Notes: a model not told the origin generated them from the sequence alone. A stretch of DNA of 43,183 nucleotides from an uncultured Pseudoflavonifractor sp. (GCA_947577065.1 CANPTT010000019.1:1-43183), one strand, 5' to 3'. Positions 1-8,047 are shown, numbered from the stretch's first letter. Translations and numbers: made by a program.

Positions 1-8
1 GATAGCAT

Positions 9-212
9 TTGCAAACAGGCGAATGGAAATCAAATGAAAGCAAAAGTCCCCGTAACCGGGACGACCCGGAAGGCGGAATGTTCGTCGGCCCGAAGGGCGG
101 CTATGTGCGCGGTCATTTCACCATGAAAAGGGCCGTCAAGCGGACCCTGAACACCCAACAGGCCAGAGTGACCCGGAAGATCGACATGGCCATAAACAAC
201 CGCATGAAATGA
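9..212 (+). CDS. Small basic protein of unknown function at window edge
   Basis: This 67-residue reading frame starts at a TTG just after an in-frame TAG at 3-5. An ATG at 78 preceded by GGAAGG would give a 44-residue protein instead. The product is rich in Lys and Arg and contains a VGPKGGYVRGHF stretch that recalls short basic proteins of phages and mobile elements, but I cannot name a family. Support for a real gene is mainly that a strong terminator follows the stop codon within 5 bases. The start is unsure because the promoter would lie outside the window. Confidence 0.35.
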   Translation: MQTGEWKSNESKSPRNRDDPEGGMFVGPKGGYVRGHFTMKRAVKRTLNTQQARVTRKIDMAINNRMK

Positions 213-216
213 AGAA

Positions 217-248
217 GGCGGACGGGAAAACCCGTCCGCCTTTTTTTT
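217..248 (+). terminator. Rho-independent terminator
   Basis: A perfect 10-bp GC-rich stem (GGCGGACGGG / CCCGTCCGCC) with an AAAA loop is followed by eight T residues. It ends the small plus-strand gene. It sits directly against the 3' end of the opposing membrane-protein gene and may insulate both. Confidence 0.9.
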
Positions 249-903
249 ATTTTCTGACGACCATGTCAAGGGCCTTCGCGAAGTGTCCCTGGCGTTCCAC
301 GGTCAGGCGATAAGTCTTCGCCCCGGCCTGGATCATAAGCCGATCGCCTTCCGGCGTGATCGCCGAAATGGCGTCCAGTTTACAGTCGAAGCCGTTCTGT
401 TTCGACAGGAAAACGATCCGCCTGTTTGTCAGGATCACCTGGCCGACGAAGGAATCCGTGACGTCATTGTAAACCGTCTGACTGGCCCCGCCGCCGGTCC
501 GAAGCGACACGCCCTTCGCCACGCGGACGCTGACGCCGCCGCCCGATCCGGTCCGGCCGACCGCCTTCGTCTTTGTGATATAGCGCCGCGCCGGTCCGAA
601 GAAATGGGCGACTTCGCCTTCACCCAGGACCACCGGGACGCCAGGCAGAACCGGAAGAACGCCGGCCTGAATCTGTTCAAGTTCCTGATCTGTCATAAAT
701 GCCTGTTGCGCGGCGGCGCGTTTCGCCTTCTTCCTGGCGCCGGCCTTCGCACCGCGCCAGAAGCACAAAACCGCCAGAAGGACGAAAATCAGGGTGATCA
801 CCCATTCGATCCCCGTCTTATATTCGGCCGCCGTGGTCAACGTGATCAGCGTGGCCAGGCCGGCCAGGATCGCAGAAAGGACCCCGCCTATTTTCCACCC
901 CAT
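247..903 (-). CDS. Two-TM membrane protein with bacterial PH-like domain
   Basis: 218 residues. Two hydrophobic segments lie at about residues 5-24 and 33-50, followed by a basic stretch (RGAKAGARKKAKR) expected to face the cytoplasm. The C-terminal part (about 90-215) is beta-rich and carries VILTNRRIVFL, typical of bacterial PH/GRAM-like domains that bind membranes or partner proteins. The start is an ATG preceded by GGGAGGT and a consensus promoter. It is transcribed divergently from an XRE regulator with only 117 bp between the two starts, so co-regulation is plausible. No enzymatic motif is visible. Function is unknown; a sensor or scaffold in an accessory element is only an inference. 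Confidence 0.7.
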   Translation of the reverse strand: MGWKIGGVLSAILAGLATLITLTTAAEYKTGIEWVITLIFVLLAVLCFWRGAKAGARKKAKRAAAQQAFMTDQELEQIQAGVLPVLPGVPVVLGEGEVAHFFGPARRYITKTKAVGRTGSGGGVSVRVAKGVSLRTGGGASQTVYNDVTDSFVGQVILTNRRIVFLSKQNGFDCKLDAISAITPEGDRLMIQAGAKTYRLTVERQGHFAKALDMVVRK

Positions 904-952
904 GTATTAACCTCCCGTCTGAATTATTTTGAATCTATGGTTCATATCCATG

Positions 953-982
953 ATTATAATTCGCCTTTCATGGTAATGTCAA
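953..982 (-). promoter_or_regulatory. Sigma-A promoter for the PH-domain membrane protein
   Basis: On the minus strand, TTGACA (977-982) and TATAAT (953-958) are separated by 18 bp. The -10 lies inside the palindrome ATTATAAT (953-960), so a plus-strand -10 (955-960) overlaps it. The only nearby plus -35, TTGAAT at 929-934, is 20 bp away and weak. The region between the divergent genes is thus a compact shared control region. Confidence 0.8.
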
Positions 983-1020
983 GTAAACTACTGAATAAAC
1001 CCATGAAAGAAGGCGAAAAA

Positions 1021-1269
1021 GTGAAGAAGCTGGAATACCTGGGCCGGCGGAATATCTGTGGGGAGCGCGTCAGGAAGGAACGTGTCACCCGGCGCATATC
1101 ACAGGAACGCCTGGCCGCTAAAATGCAAATGCGCGGCGTTGAGATAGAACAGGACGCAATCAGCCGAATTGAATCCGGCGATCGGCTGGTCACGGACTAC
1201 GAACTTCGCGCCTTCGCGGCGCTTTTTGAAGTCCCGATTGAAAGTCTTTTGGAGCCGGAAGACACATAA
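1021..1269 (+). CDS. XRE-family DNA-binding regulator
   Basis: About 82 residues, essentially a single Cro/CI-type helix-turn-helix: ERVRKERVTRRISQERLAAK, then QDAISRIESGDR (recognition helix) and a C-terminal helix with LLEPED. I chose the GTG at 1021 because GAAGGCG lies about 6 bases upstream. An in-frame ATG at 1003 would add six residues, and more distant ATGs exist upstream. The gene is divergent from the PH-domain membrane protein and is followed by its own terminator. It is probably a repressor of the shared intergenic region, but no clear operator was identified for it. Confidence 0.75.
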   Translation: MKKLEYLGRRNICGERVRKERVTRRISQERLAAKMQMRGVEIEQDAISRIESGDRLVTDYELRAFAALFEVPIESLLEPEDT

Positions 1270-1301
1270 TCCCACGGACAGGAAAGTTCGTGGGATTTTT
1301 T
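1268..1301 (+). terminator. Rho-independent terminator
   Basis: The stem TCCCACG / CGTGGGA, extended by two A-T pairs, has a 12-nt loop and is followed by six T residues. It overlaps the stop codon of the upstream XRE gene. Confidence 0.85.
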
Positions 1302-1312
1302 CATTTTCCCCC

Positions 1313-1341
1313 TTGACATTACGCCCCAAAAGGCGTAATAT
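1313..1341 (+). promoter_or_regulatory. Promoter with dyad operator between -35 and -10
   Basis: TTGACA (1313-1318) and TAATAT (1336-1341) are 17 bp apart. The spacer is almost filled by a perfect 8-bp inverted repeat, ATTACGCC (1318-1325) and GGCGTAAT (1332-1339), with a 6-bp centre. The start codon of the second XRE gene is 31 bp downstream. A dyad in this position is the usual layout for autorepression by a dimeric XRE protein. Confidence 0.8.
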
Positions 1342-1372
1342 AAGAGCAGAAAACAGGAAGGCGGCGATCAAC

Positions 1373-1585
1373 ATGAAATCTGGAAGCACGAAGAACACGA
1401 CCAAAGTCGCGCGTTTGCGTTGCGAAAGGGGGCTGACGCAAGCCGCCCTTGCGAAAGGAACCGGCGTCAATATCCGGACGATCCAGAAGTTCGAGAACGG
1501 CGAACGCGGGATCGAAACCGCGTCCCTGGCCGTGGCCCTCCGGATAGCCGACCTTCTGGGCGTTCACCCGCGAGAACTGATCTGA
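1373..1585 (+). CDS. Small XRE-family transcriptional regulator
   Basis: 70 residues forming one helix-turn-helix domain: VARLRCERGLTQAALAKGTG, then NIRTIQKFENGERG and IADLLGVHPRELI. The ATG at 1373 follows AGGAAGG by about 11 bases and lies close to a strong promoter carrying a dyad. It ends at a double-hairpin terminator, so it is a single-gene unit. It probably represses its own promoter; other targets could be the transposase or flanking element genes. It resembles phage and ICE regulators rather than chromosomal ones. Confidence 0.8.
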   Translation: MKSGSTKNTTKVARLRCERGLTQAALAKGTGVNIRTIQKFENGERGIETASLAVALRIADLLGVHPRELI

Positions 1586-1595
1586 CAACGCGACG

Positions 1596-1638
1596 AAGCC
1601 CCCGTCCCTTGCCAAAAGGCAAAGGCGGGGGCTTTTTT
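1596..1638 (+). terminator. Rho-independent terminator
   Basis: The outer stem AAGCCCCCG / CGGGGGCTT encloses a smaller hairpin (TTGCC-AAAA-GGCAA) and is followed by a run of T residues. It separates the XRE gene from the transposase gene. Confidence 0.9.
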
Positions 1639-1660
1639 CTGTTCTATGGGAGGAATTACA

Positions 1661-2707
1661 ATGAAACGACGCAGATTCAAACATTTATCCTGGGACGACC
1701 GTCTGAAAATCGAATCCGGCCTGAAACACGGCGATCCCGTCCAGAAGATCGCGGACGACATCGGCGTCCACCGAAACACGATTTATAACGAGATCAAGCG
1801 CGGCCAGTACGAACACCTTAATTCCGACTTGACCACCGAAACCCGGTACAGTCCGGAGATAGCCGAAGCCGCATACAGGGCGAACCTGGCGGCAAAGGGG
1901 CCGGACCTGAAAATCGGGACCGATCGGCGCCTGGCGGAATATATCGAAAGCCGCATTGTAAACGACGGATATTCCCCGGCGGCGGTCCTGGGCGAGATTA
2001 AGACCCGTGGGATTGAGTTCGACACGACGATCTGCAAAGCGACATTGTATTCCTACATCAAGAAAGGCGTCTTCCTGAACCTGGAACAGTGTCACCTTCC
2101 CCGCAAGGGGAAGAAGAAGCGGTCCTATACCCGCGTTCAGAAGAAGGCGGCCAGGGCGTCGGCGGGGACCAGTATTGAAAAGCGGCCCCCAGAGATCGAC
2201 GACCGCGCTGAACTGGGCGACTGGGAAATGGACTGTGTCGTCGGGAAGAAGCGGACGAAGGAAGTCCTTCTGGTCCTGTCGGAGCGGAAAAGTCGGAAGG
2301 AAATAATCATCAAAATGAAAGACAAGACCGCTGACAGCGTCGTCCGCGCCCTGGATCGCCTTGAACGCCGCTATGGGGCTACGTTCAGCAAGGTTTTTAA
2401 GACAATCACCGTCGACAACGGGACAGAGTTTTCCGACGTGAAGGGCCTGGAACGGTCCTGTCTTCACAAGGGCCAGAGCCGGACGAAGGTCTACTACTGC
2501 CACCCCTATTCTTCCTATGAGCGGGGGACGAACGAAAATATAAACGGCATGATCCGCCGCTGGTTCCCGAAGGGGACCGACTTCGGAAAAGTCACGGCGA
2601 AGGCGATCAAGGCCGTTGAAGACTGGATCAACACCTATCCGCGCGGAATCCTTGGATTCTTCACGGCGGACGACATCTTCCTTCCCTGGGTCGCTTCCCT
2701 GGCCTGA
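1661..2707 (+). CDS. IS30-family transposase
   Basis: 348 residues, a normal full length for IS30 transposases. The N-terminal helix-turn-helix (IADDIGVHRNTIYNEIKRG, about residues 30-50) recognises the element ends. The C-terminal DDE catalytic core shows WEMDCVVG (first Asp), TVDNGTEF (second Asp) and ERGTNENINGMIRRWFPKG (Glu). I chose the ATG at 1661 over the ATG at 1646 because GGGAGG precedes it by 8 bases. The frame is intact, so the enzyme may be active. I could not find convincing terminal inverted repeats, so the limits of the insertion sequence are unknown. Confidence 0.92.
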   Translation: MKRRRFKHLSWDDRLKIESGLKHGDPVQKIADDIGVHRNTIYNEIKRGQYEHLNSDLTTETRYSPEIAEAAYRANLAAKGPDLKIGTDRRLAEYIESRIVNDGYSPAAVLGEIKTRGIEFDTTICKATLYSYIKKGVFLNLEQCHLPRKGKKKRSYTRVQKKAARASAGTSIEKRPPEIDDRAELGDWEMDCVVGKKRTKEVLLVLSERKSRKEIIIKMKDKTADSVVRALDRLERRYGATFSKVFKTITVDNGTEFSDVKGLERSCLHKGQSRTKVYYCHPYSSYERGTNENINGMIRRWFPKGTDFGKVTAKAIKAVEDWINTYPRGILGFFTADDIFLPWVASLA

Positions 2708-2727
2708 AAACTTTTTTCAGGTTTTTT
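2703..2727 (+). terminator. Rho-independent terminator of the transposase
   Basis: CCTGAAAA and TTTTCAGG form an 8-bp stem with a CTT loop, followed by six T residues. It overlaps the transposase stop codon. The roughly 60 bp from here to the mutS2 stop hold no gene and may include the element/chromosome junction. Confidence 0.85.
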
Positions 2728-2788
2728 ACAAATTATTCTTGACTTTCCGCACAAATCGGTTTCGACCCGCCCTCTCATTGAGGAAAGT

Positions 2789-5158
2789 TTACCGAAGCTC
2801 CGCCACGGTCACCCCGTCCTCCCCCTCTCCAAAACGCCCCGGACGGAACGCTTTGACATAGCGGCTGCGTTTGAGATGATCCCTCACGGCGCTGCGGACC
2901 GCCCCAGTGCCCTTGCCATGGATGATGCGGACCTGGGCAAGCTTGCCCATAACAGCATTGTCCAAAAACCGGTCCAGCTCCATCACCGCCTCCTCCCCCG
3001 TCATCCCCCGAAGATCCACCTCCGGAGAGGCGCCCAGAGAGCGCAGCTGGTGGGAGGCGCGCTCCACCACCTTTTTCACCGACTTTGCCGTCTCACTCTC
3101 CGAGACCCGGACCTCATCCTGGGATGCCGTAAGCTTCAGGATCCCCGCCTGGAGCTGGAGCATACCGTCCTTCTTAACATCCAGCACCGTGGCCTTTGTC
3201 CCCGGCATCTTTATCAGTTCCACCGTATCCCCCTTGACGGCAGGCCGGGTGGGGGGAAGAGCAGGGGCCTGCGGGACCTGCCCCAGCTTTCCCTCCGCCT
3301 CGTTAAGCCCCCGGCGGAGACCGGCCCGGGCCTCGTTGACCCGCTGCCAATCCTGCTCCTCCTTGCTCTTTTTCCGCATGTCATCCAGTTCCTTAAAGGC
3401 CGCGTCGGCAGCCTGGCGGGCCTCCTCCAGGATGACCCGGGCCTCTGCCTTGGCCCGCTCCACCGCCTTGGAGCGCTGTTTCTCCAGGTCGTCCCGGTAT
3501 TGCTCCGCCTTCAGCCGGGCCTCCTCGGTCTCCCGGCGAAGAAGACGGGCGGCCTCCTTCTCCCGCTCCATCTCCTGGCGCTGACGATCCAATTGGGTAA
3601 GAACGTCCTCAAAACGGACATTTTCGGCATTGACCCGCCCCGCCGCGGCGTCGATGACATGCTCGGGAAGACCCAGGCGGCGGGAGATGGCAAAGGCGTT
3701 GGACTTGCCGGGAATGCCAATGAGCAGCTTATAGGTAGGGGCCAGGGTCTCCACGTTGAACTCGCAGGAGGCGTTCTCCACCCCCGGCGTGGTCATGGCA
3801 TAGACCTTCAATTCGGCATAGTGGGTGGTGGCGGCCACCAGAGCCCCCAGAGAGCGGGTCTCCTCAATGACGGCCGCCGCCAGGGCCGCCCCCTCCACCG
3901 GGTCGGTACCCGCTCCCAGCTCATCAAAGAGGACCAGAGACCTGTCATCGGCCTCAGAGAGGATCCCCACGATGTTTACCATGTGAGAGGAAAAGGTGGA
4001 CAGGCTCTGGGCAATGGACTGCTCGTCCCCGATATCTGCCAGGACCCGGTCAAAGACCATCATGCGGCTCTCCCCCGCCGCCGGGATGTGGAGGCCGCAC
4101 TGGGTCATCAGGACCAGCAGCCCCAGGGTCTTCAGTGTGACGGTCTTCCCGCCGGTGTTGGGGCCGGTGACCACCAAAGTGTCAAACTCCTCCCCCAAGC
4201 GCAGGTCATTTTTCACCGCCGTATCCCGGTCCAGAAGCGGGTGACGCGCCCCCTCAAAACGGATCCCCCGCGTCACGATCCTGGGGGCCATGCCCCGCAT
4301 CCGAAGGGACAGCCCCGCCTTGGCAAAGATCAGATCCAGCATCACCAGAAAATCGTAATCCTGGGCAATATCCTCCTTATGGGCGGCACACTCGGCGGAG
4401 AGCTGGGCCAGGATCCGCTCGATCTCCTTCTCCTCCCTGGCCTCCAACTCCCTGAGCTCGTTGTTGGCCTTCACCACCCCCATAGGCTCGATGAAGAAGG
4501 TCCCGCCACTGGCCGACAGGTCATGGACCAGGCCGGGCACATCGTTCTTATGCTCCGATTTCACGGGGACTACATAGCGGCCGTTTCGCTGGGTGATGAT
4601 ATTCTCCTGAAGGTACTTGGACTGGTTGGAGGAGATGAGCTTTTGCAGGATATCCCGGACCTTCCCCGCCGCAGCCCGCTTTTTTCGGCGGATATCGGCA
4701 AGCTCCGGACTGGCGGCGTCGGCGATCTCCTCCTCTGAGAGAATGGAGCCGGAGATCTGATCCTCCAAAAAGCGGTTGGCGGTAAGGCCCCGAAAAAGGG
4801 GGTCCAGAGGGGTCTTTTCTCCGCTCCCGGCGGCGTACTCCAGACAGCTCCTGGCACAACGAAGGACGGCCGCCACCCCCAAAAGCTCCCGGGTGTTGAG
4901 ACTACCCCCCATATCCGCACGCTGGAGGGAGGAACGCACCGGCTTCACCCCGCCGAAATAGGGCGCCCCCCGAAGGGAGACCAGATCCACCGCCGCGGAC
5001 GTCTCCGCCAGAGACCGTTCCACATCGTCGGAGTCGGTGAAGGGACGCAGGCAGAGAGCCCGCTCCTTTCCCTCATCGGTGACCGCCTCATGGGCAAGGA
5101 GCTCCAGTACCCGGGGCAGCTCCAGAGTCTCTATGGATTTTTCAAACAGTTCGTCCAT
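2789..5158 (-). CDS. mutS2: MutS2 family ATPase/endonuclease
   Basis: 789 residues, the normal size for MutS2. A lever/clamp region leads into the ABC-type ATPase with Walker A GPNTGGKT (about residue 335), the signature region, and Walker B LVLFDELGAGTD. A charged coiled coil follows (about 520-640). The C-terminal Smr nuclease domain has DLRG and HGKGTG. MutS2 is known to suppress homologous recombination and, in Bacillus, to split collided ribosomes. The start is supported by an AAGGGATAGGG ribosome site. It stands alone between an accessory segment and the MerR module. Confidence 0.96.
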   Translation of the reverse strand: MDELFEKSIETLELPRVLELLAHEAVTDEGKERALCLRPFTDSDDVERSLAETSAAVDLVSLRGAPYFGGVKPVRSSLQRADMGGSLNTRELLGVAAVLRCARSCLEYAAGSGEKTPLDPLFRGLTANRFLEDQISGSILSEEEIADAASPELADIRRKKRAAAGKVRDILQKLISSNQSKYLQENIITQRNGRYVVPVKSEHKNDVPGLVHDLSASGGTFFIEPMGVVKANNELRELEAREEKEIERILAQLSAECAAHKEDIAQDYDFLVMLDLIFAKAGLSLRMRGMAPRIVTRGIRFEGARHPLLDRDTAVKNDLRLGEEFDTLVVTGPNTGGKTVTLKTLGLLVLMTQCGLHIPAAGESRMMVFDRVLADIGDEQSIAQSLSTFSSHMVNIVGILSEADDRSLVLFDELGAGTDPVEGAALAAAVIEETRSLGALVAATTHYAELKVYAMTTPGVENASCEFNVETLAPTYKLLIGIPGKSNAFAISRRLGLPEHVIDAAAGRVNAENVRFEDVLTQLDRQRQEMEREKEAARLLRRETEEARLKAEQYRDDLEKQRSKAVERAKAEARVILEEARQAADAAFKELDDMRKKSKEEQDWQRVNEARAGLRRGLNEAEGKLGQVPQAPALPPTRPAVKGDTVELIKMPGTKATVLDVKKDGMLQLQAGILKLTASQDEVRVSESETAKSVKKVVERASHQLRSLGASPEVDLRGMTGEEAVMELDRFLDNAVMGKLAQVRIIHGKGTGAVRSAVRDHLKRSRYVKAFRPGRFGEGEDGVTVAELR

Positions 5159-5257
5159 TCCCTATCCCTTTCTCTACTTTCCACCTACCGGGGCGGATCA
5201 TTTTTTACCTATATCATACACCAAAATGAAAAAAAAGAACAGTGCTAAGTTATTTGA

Positions 5258-5286
5258 TTGACACATCCCTTCCGTATATATATAAT
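5258..5286 (+). promoter_or_regulatory. Consensus sigma-A promoter for the MerR gene
   Basis: TTGACA (5258-5263) and TATAAT (5281-5286) are separated by exactly 17 bp, 32 bp before the MerR start codon. It is a perfect-consensus promoter, so the regulator is probably expressed constitutively unless repressed. Confidence 0.88.
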
Positions 5287-5318
5287 TCAGATACACTAAA
5301 AGAAAGGGAAACTTGTCT

Positions 5319-6125
5319 ATGTGGCGTACCGGAAAGCTGGCAAAATATCTGGGCGTTGACCGCTCCGTTTTACATTTCTATGACTCGCAGGGTATTACCC
5401 ATGCCAAAAAGGACGGAAACAGCTACCGCGCTTACAGTGATTTTGATCTCATTGCCCTTTGTGAAGCCCGGCATCTGCGCAGTATGGGCTTTTCCCTCCA
5501 GGAAACCTCCCAGCTTTTACAGGAGTCGGATTTTTCCCGAAAAAGGCAGGCCTATCAGCAGCGGGAACAGGAGGTAAAACGGGAGATAAAGCGTCTATCC
5601 TGCCTTAAATATATTCTTGCCAACCATCAGGGGAAACACCGTCCCGTCCACCGGGAGCTCCTTTCCCTCGCCCCTTATGATTACGGAGACTACTATTATC
5701 TTCCTCTGGAATACACCCATCCCGGGAATCCTCCTTTTCAGGAATTCGAGGCTCTCAATTCCCTTGTCAGGGACGCCCCTTACATCAACTACTGCTTCCA
5801 CTTTCCCGCTGGGAGCTGCATCGATCCATCTGCTTTTCGCTATGAATTCGGGGTCTCTTTCCAGGCCTGGTGGCGAAGTCTGGCCCCCGATGTCCTGCCC
5901 CAGGGGATGGACTACCATCCCCCAAAAAAGAGTCTTTTTACCTCTATGCTCCTGGATGAGCAAACCCCGCTTTTCCAGTACGAAACCTTTTCCTTTGTCC
6001 GGAACTACTGCATAGAACACAGCCTGACCATGACCGGGGAGGTCATGGCCTTCCCGTCCATCCAGTTCTACGAAAACGAAGATGAGAAAGCCCCGTTGAA
6101 TGTTTTCTTTTTTCTGGACGAATAA
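5319..6125 (+). CDS. MerR-family transcriptional regulator
   Basis: 268 residues. The N-terminal winged helix has the MerR pattern (TGKLAKYLGVDRSVLHFYDS, then SYRAYSDFDLIALCEARHLR and MGFSLQETSQLL), and a dimerisation helix runs through about 80-105. The remaining 160 residues form a large effector-binding region rich in aromatic residues, with no metal-binding cysteine pair, so a small organic ligand is more likely than a metal. The ATG at 5319 has AAAGGGAAA about 9 bases upstream, better than the TTG at 5313. The reductase gene downstream has a MerR-type promoter, so this protein very likely controls it. Confidence 0.88.
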   Translation: MWRTGKLAKYLGVDRSVLHFYDSQGITHAKKDGNSYRAYSDFDLIALCEARHLRSMGFSLQETSQLLQESDFSRKRQAYQQREQEVKREIKRLSCLKYILANHQGKHRPVHRELLSLAPYDYGDYYYLPLEYTHPGNPPFQEFEALNSLVRDAPYINYCFHFPAGSCIDPSAFRYEFGVSFQAWWRSLAPDVLPQGMDYHPPKKSLFTSMLLDEQTPLFQYETFSFVRNYCIEHSLTMTGEVMAFPSIQFYENEDEKAPLNVFFFLDE

Positions 6126-6138
6126 TTTCTTTTCCCCC

Positions 6139-6169
6139 TTGACTGCGGAGTTACTTTATAGTTTATAAT
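6139..6169 (+). promoter_or_regulatory. MerR-type promoter (19-bp spacer) for the flavin reductase
   Basis: TTGACT (6139-6144) and TATAAT (6164-6169) are 19 bp apart, too long for unaided sigma-A but standard for promoters activated by MerR proteins, which untwist the spacer. The spacer carries an imperfect dyad with outer arms ACT/AGT and inner GAG/CTT around TTA. AAGGAGG (6195-6201) precedes the ATG at 6210. Confidence 0.82.
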
Positions 6170-6209
6170 TTTTTTGTAAAGATCTCGCGTATTCAAGGAG
6201 GTATACACA

Positions 6210-7982
6210 ATGAAAAAGAAGCTCTCCCTTTCCCTGGCACTTCTATTCCTACTTTCCGCTTGCTCGCCGGCAGCGAAGCCCTCTCCAACTCCGGCGCCCT
6301 CTGAGACGGCGAAGCCCTCCGCTTACACGGCCGGTACATACACCGCCACGCTTAAAGGTCATAACGGTGATCTCACCCTGTCGGTCACCGTTGATGACGA
6401 GCGTATCACCAGCGCATCCGTTACCGAGCATACCGAGACCCGCGGCATCGGAGATTACGCCATCAACGCCATCACTGAGGCTATCGTGGAGGGGCAAACT
6501 CTCCAAGTGGATACCCTCTCCGGCGCTACCATCACCAGTGCTACTGTCCTGGCTGCCGCCAAGGACTGTCTGACCCAGGCCGGGGCCGACGTGACCACCC
6601 TTAGTTCCAATGGCCCTGCCGCCACCCCCAAAGACGCAGAGTACTCCTGTGATGTGGTGGTGGCCGGAGCCGGGGCCGCCGGCCTCTCCGCCGCCTATGA
6701 GGCTGCCAAGGCCGGGGCCAAGGTCATTGTAGTGGAAAAGCAGTCCATCCCTGGCGGCTCCACCGCCCGCTCCGGCGGTTCTATCCAGGCTGCCGCTACC
6801 AGGCTTCAGGCCTCTCTGGGCGTGGAGGATACTCCCGAGGCATTTGCCCAGTTTCTGATCCAACGAGGCGAGGGACATGTCAACGAGGAAAAGCTCACTC
6901 TCCTGGCCGAGAAGAGCAGTTCCACCATTGACTGGCTGGAATCCCTGGGCGTTACTTTTGCCCCCGAGCTTCAGGCCCTTCACCGCTCTATCAAACCCGA
7001 TCGAGGCCATTCCGCAAAAGATCACGTGGGAATTGCCTCCGGCGCCGGCGGTGAGTTGACCGATATGCTCTATCAGGCTTGTCAGAAAGAGGGGATCACC
7101 TTCCTGTTCGACACCCCCGCCGTCTCTCTGATCCAGAATGACAAAACGGTCACCGGTATTTCCTGCCGGAGCAAGGATGGCTCCGCCGTCACCATCTCCG
7201 CCAAAGCTACGGTGTTGGCCACCGGCGGCTTTGATAAAAATCCTGAACTGGTAGCGGAGTATGCCCCCGTTTGCGCCGGCGCAGTCTGCTCCGTCCCCAA
7301 CGGAAACGTAGGCGACGGCCTTGTCATGGCCCGGAACGCAGGCGCTAAGATCGTAGCCGGCGGCGGCGCCGTGGTCCTTTTCATGGACTTGACCACCTTC
7401 TCCGGCGAGTCCGGCGGACTCTTTGTTCTGGCCGATGGCAGCCGTTTTATGGATGAATCTTCCTTCTGGTTTGTCCGCACCAAAACTTTGATGGACCTTG
7501 GCCAGGACAGGCTGTTCTATATCACTGATGCCTCCACGGATAAAACCGGTAACTATGATGATTTGGTCAAAAGCGGGAAAATTTTTGCCGGTAACTCTCC
7601 CGAGGAGTTGGCCCAGCATCTGGGCATGGACCCCGCTGTCCTCGCCGCTACTGTCCGGCGCTATAACGACTTGTGCACCAAGGGCGTAGACGAAGATTTC
7701 GGCAAGGATGCTGAATTTCTCAAGAACGTGGATCCCCAGCAGATATACGCCATCCCCTTCAAGAACAACTCCTCCGGCACTTTTGGCGGGCCTATCACCG
7801 ATCTGGAAGGCAGGGTTCTGGCCTCTGACGACACGGTGATCCCCGGCCTTTATGCCGCCGGTGAGGTAGCCAACGGCGACCTTCTGTGGCAGGAATATCC
7901 CGGCAGCGGGACTTCCCTTTCCATCAACTTTACCTTTGGTCGTATCGCCGGCCAAACTGCCGCCAAGGACGCCCTATCCTAA
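6210..7982 (+). CDS. Exported lipoprotein reductase with FMN-binding and FAD domains
   Basis: 590 residues. A lipoprotein signal ends at LLSAC (Cys18), followed by a Pro/Ser/Thr-rich linker. The FMN-binding domain (about 40-125) contains DTLSGATITS; the Thr of the SGAT motif is the residue to which ApbE covalently attaches FMN in this family. The FAD domain of the fumarate reductase/flavocytochrome c type follows, with GAGAAG (about 152-157). Such proteins receive electrons at the cell surface and reduce an organic acceptor. The C-terminal segment reads EYPGSGTSLS where fumarate reductases have an Asn-Arg-Leu-Gly-Gly motif, so fumarate is unlikely to be the substrate. It is controlled by the adjacent MerR protein. 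Confidence 0.9.
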   Translation: MKKKLSLSLALLFLLSACSPAAKPSPTPAPSETAKPSAYTAGTYTATLKGHNGDLTLSVTVDDERITSASVTEHTETRGIGDYAINAITEAIVEGQTLQVDTLSGATITSATVLAAAKDCLTQAGADVTTLSSNGPAATPKDAEYSCDVVVAGAGAAGLSAAYEAAKAGAKVIVVEKQSIPGGSTARSGGSIQAAATRLQASLGVEDTPEAFAQFLIQRGEGHVNEEKLTLLAEKSSSTIDWLESLGVTFAPELQALHRSIKPDRGHSAKDHVGIASGAGGELTDMLYQACQKEGITFLFDTPAVSLIQNDKTVTGISCRSKDGSAVTISAKATVLATGGFDKNPELVAEYAPVCAGAVCSVPNGNVGDGLVMARNAGAKIVAGGGAVVLFMDLTTFSGESGGLFVLADGSRFMDESSFWFVRTKTLMDLGQDRLFYITDASTDKTGNYDDLVKSGKIFAGNSPEELAQHLGMDPAVLAATVRRYNDLCTKGVDEDFGKDAEFLKNVDPQQIYAIPFKNNSSGTFGGPITDLEGRVLASDDTVIPGLYAAGEVANGDLLWQEYPGSGTSLSINFTFGRIAGQTAAKDALS

Positions 7983-7996
7983 CCCATCCTAAACAT

Positions 7997-8039
7997 AAAA
8001 AATATCGGAGAAAGCCTCCCGCTTTCTCCGATATTTTTT
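7997..8039. terminator. Bidirectional rho-independent terminator
   Basis: A perfect 19-bp inverted repeat with a 5-nt loop has six A residues at one end and six T at the other. It serves both the plus-strand reductase gene and the converging minus-strand feoB. Confidence 0.95.
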
Positions 8040-8047
8040 ATACTCCT

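Noticed and set aside
929-960. Plus-strand promoter TTGAAT/TATAAT for the first XRE gene
   Set aside because: The spacer is 20 bp and no MerR-type regulator is linked, so it is too long to claim as a working promoter.
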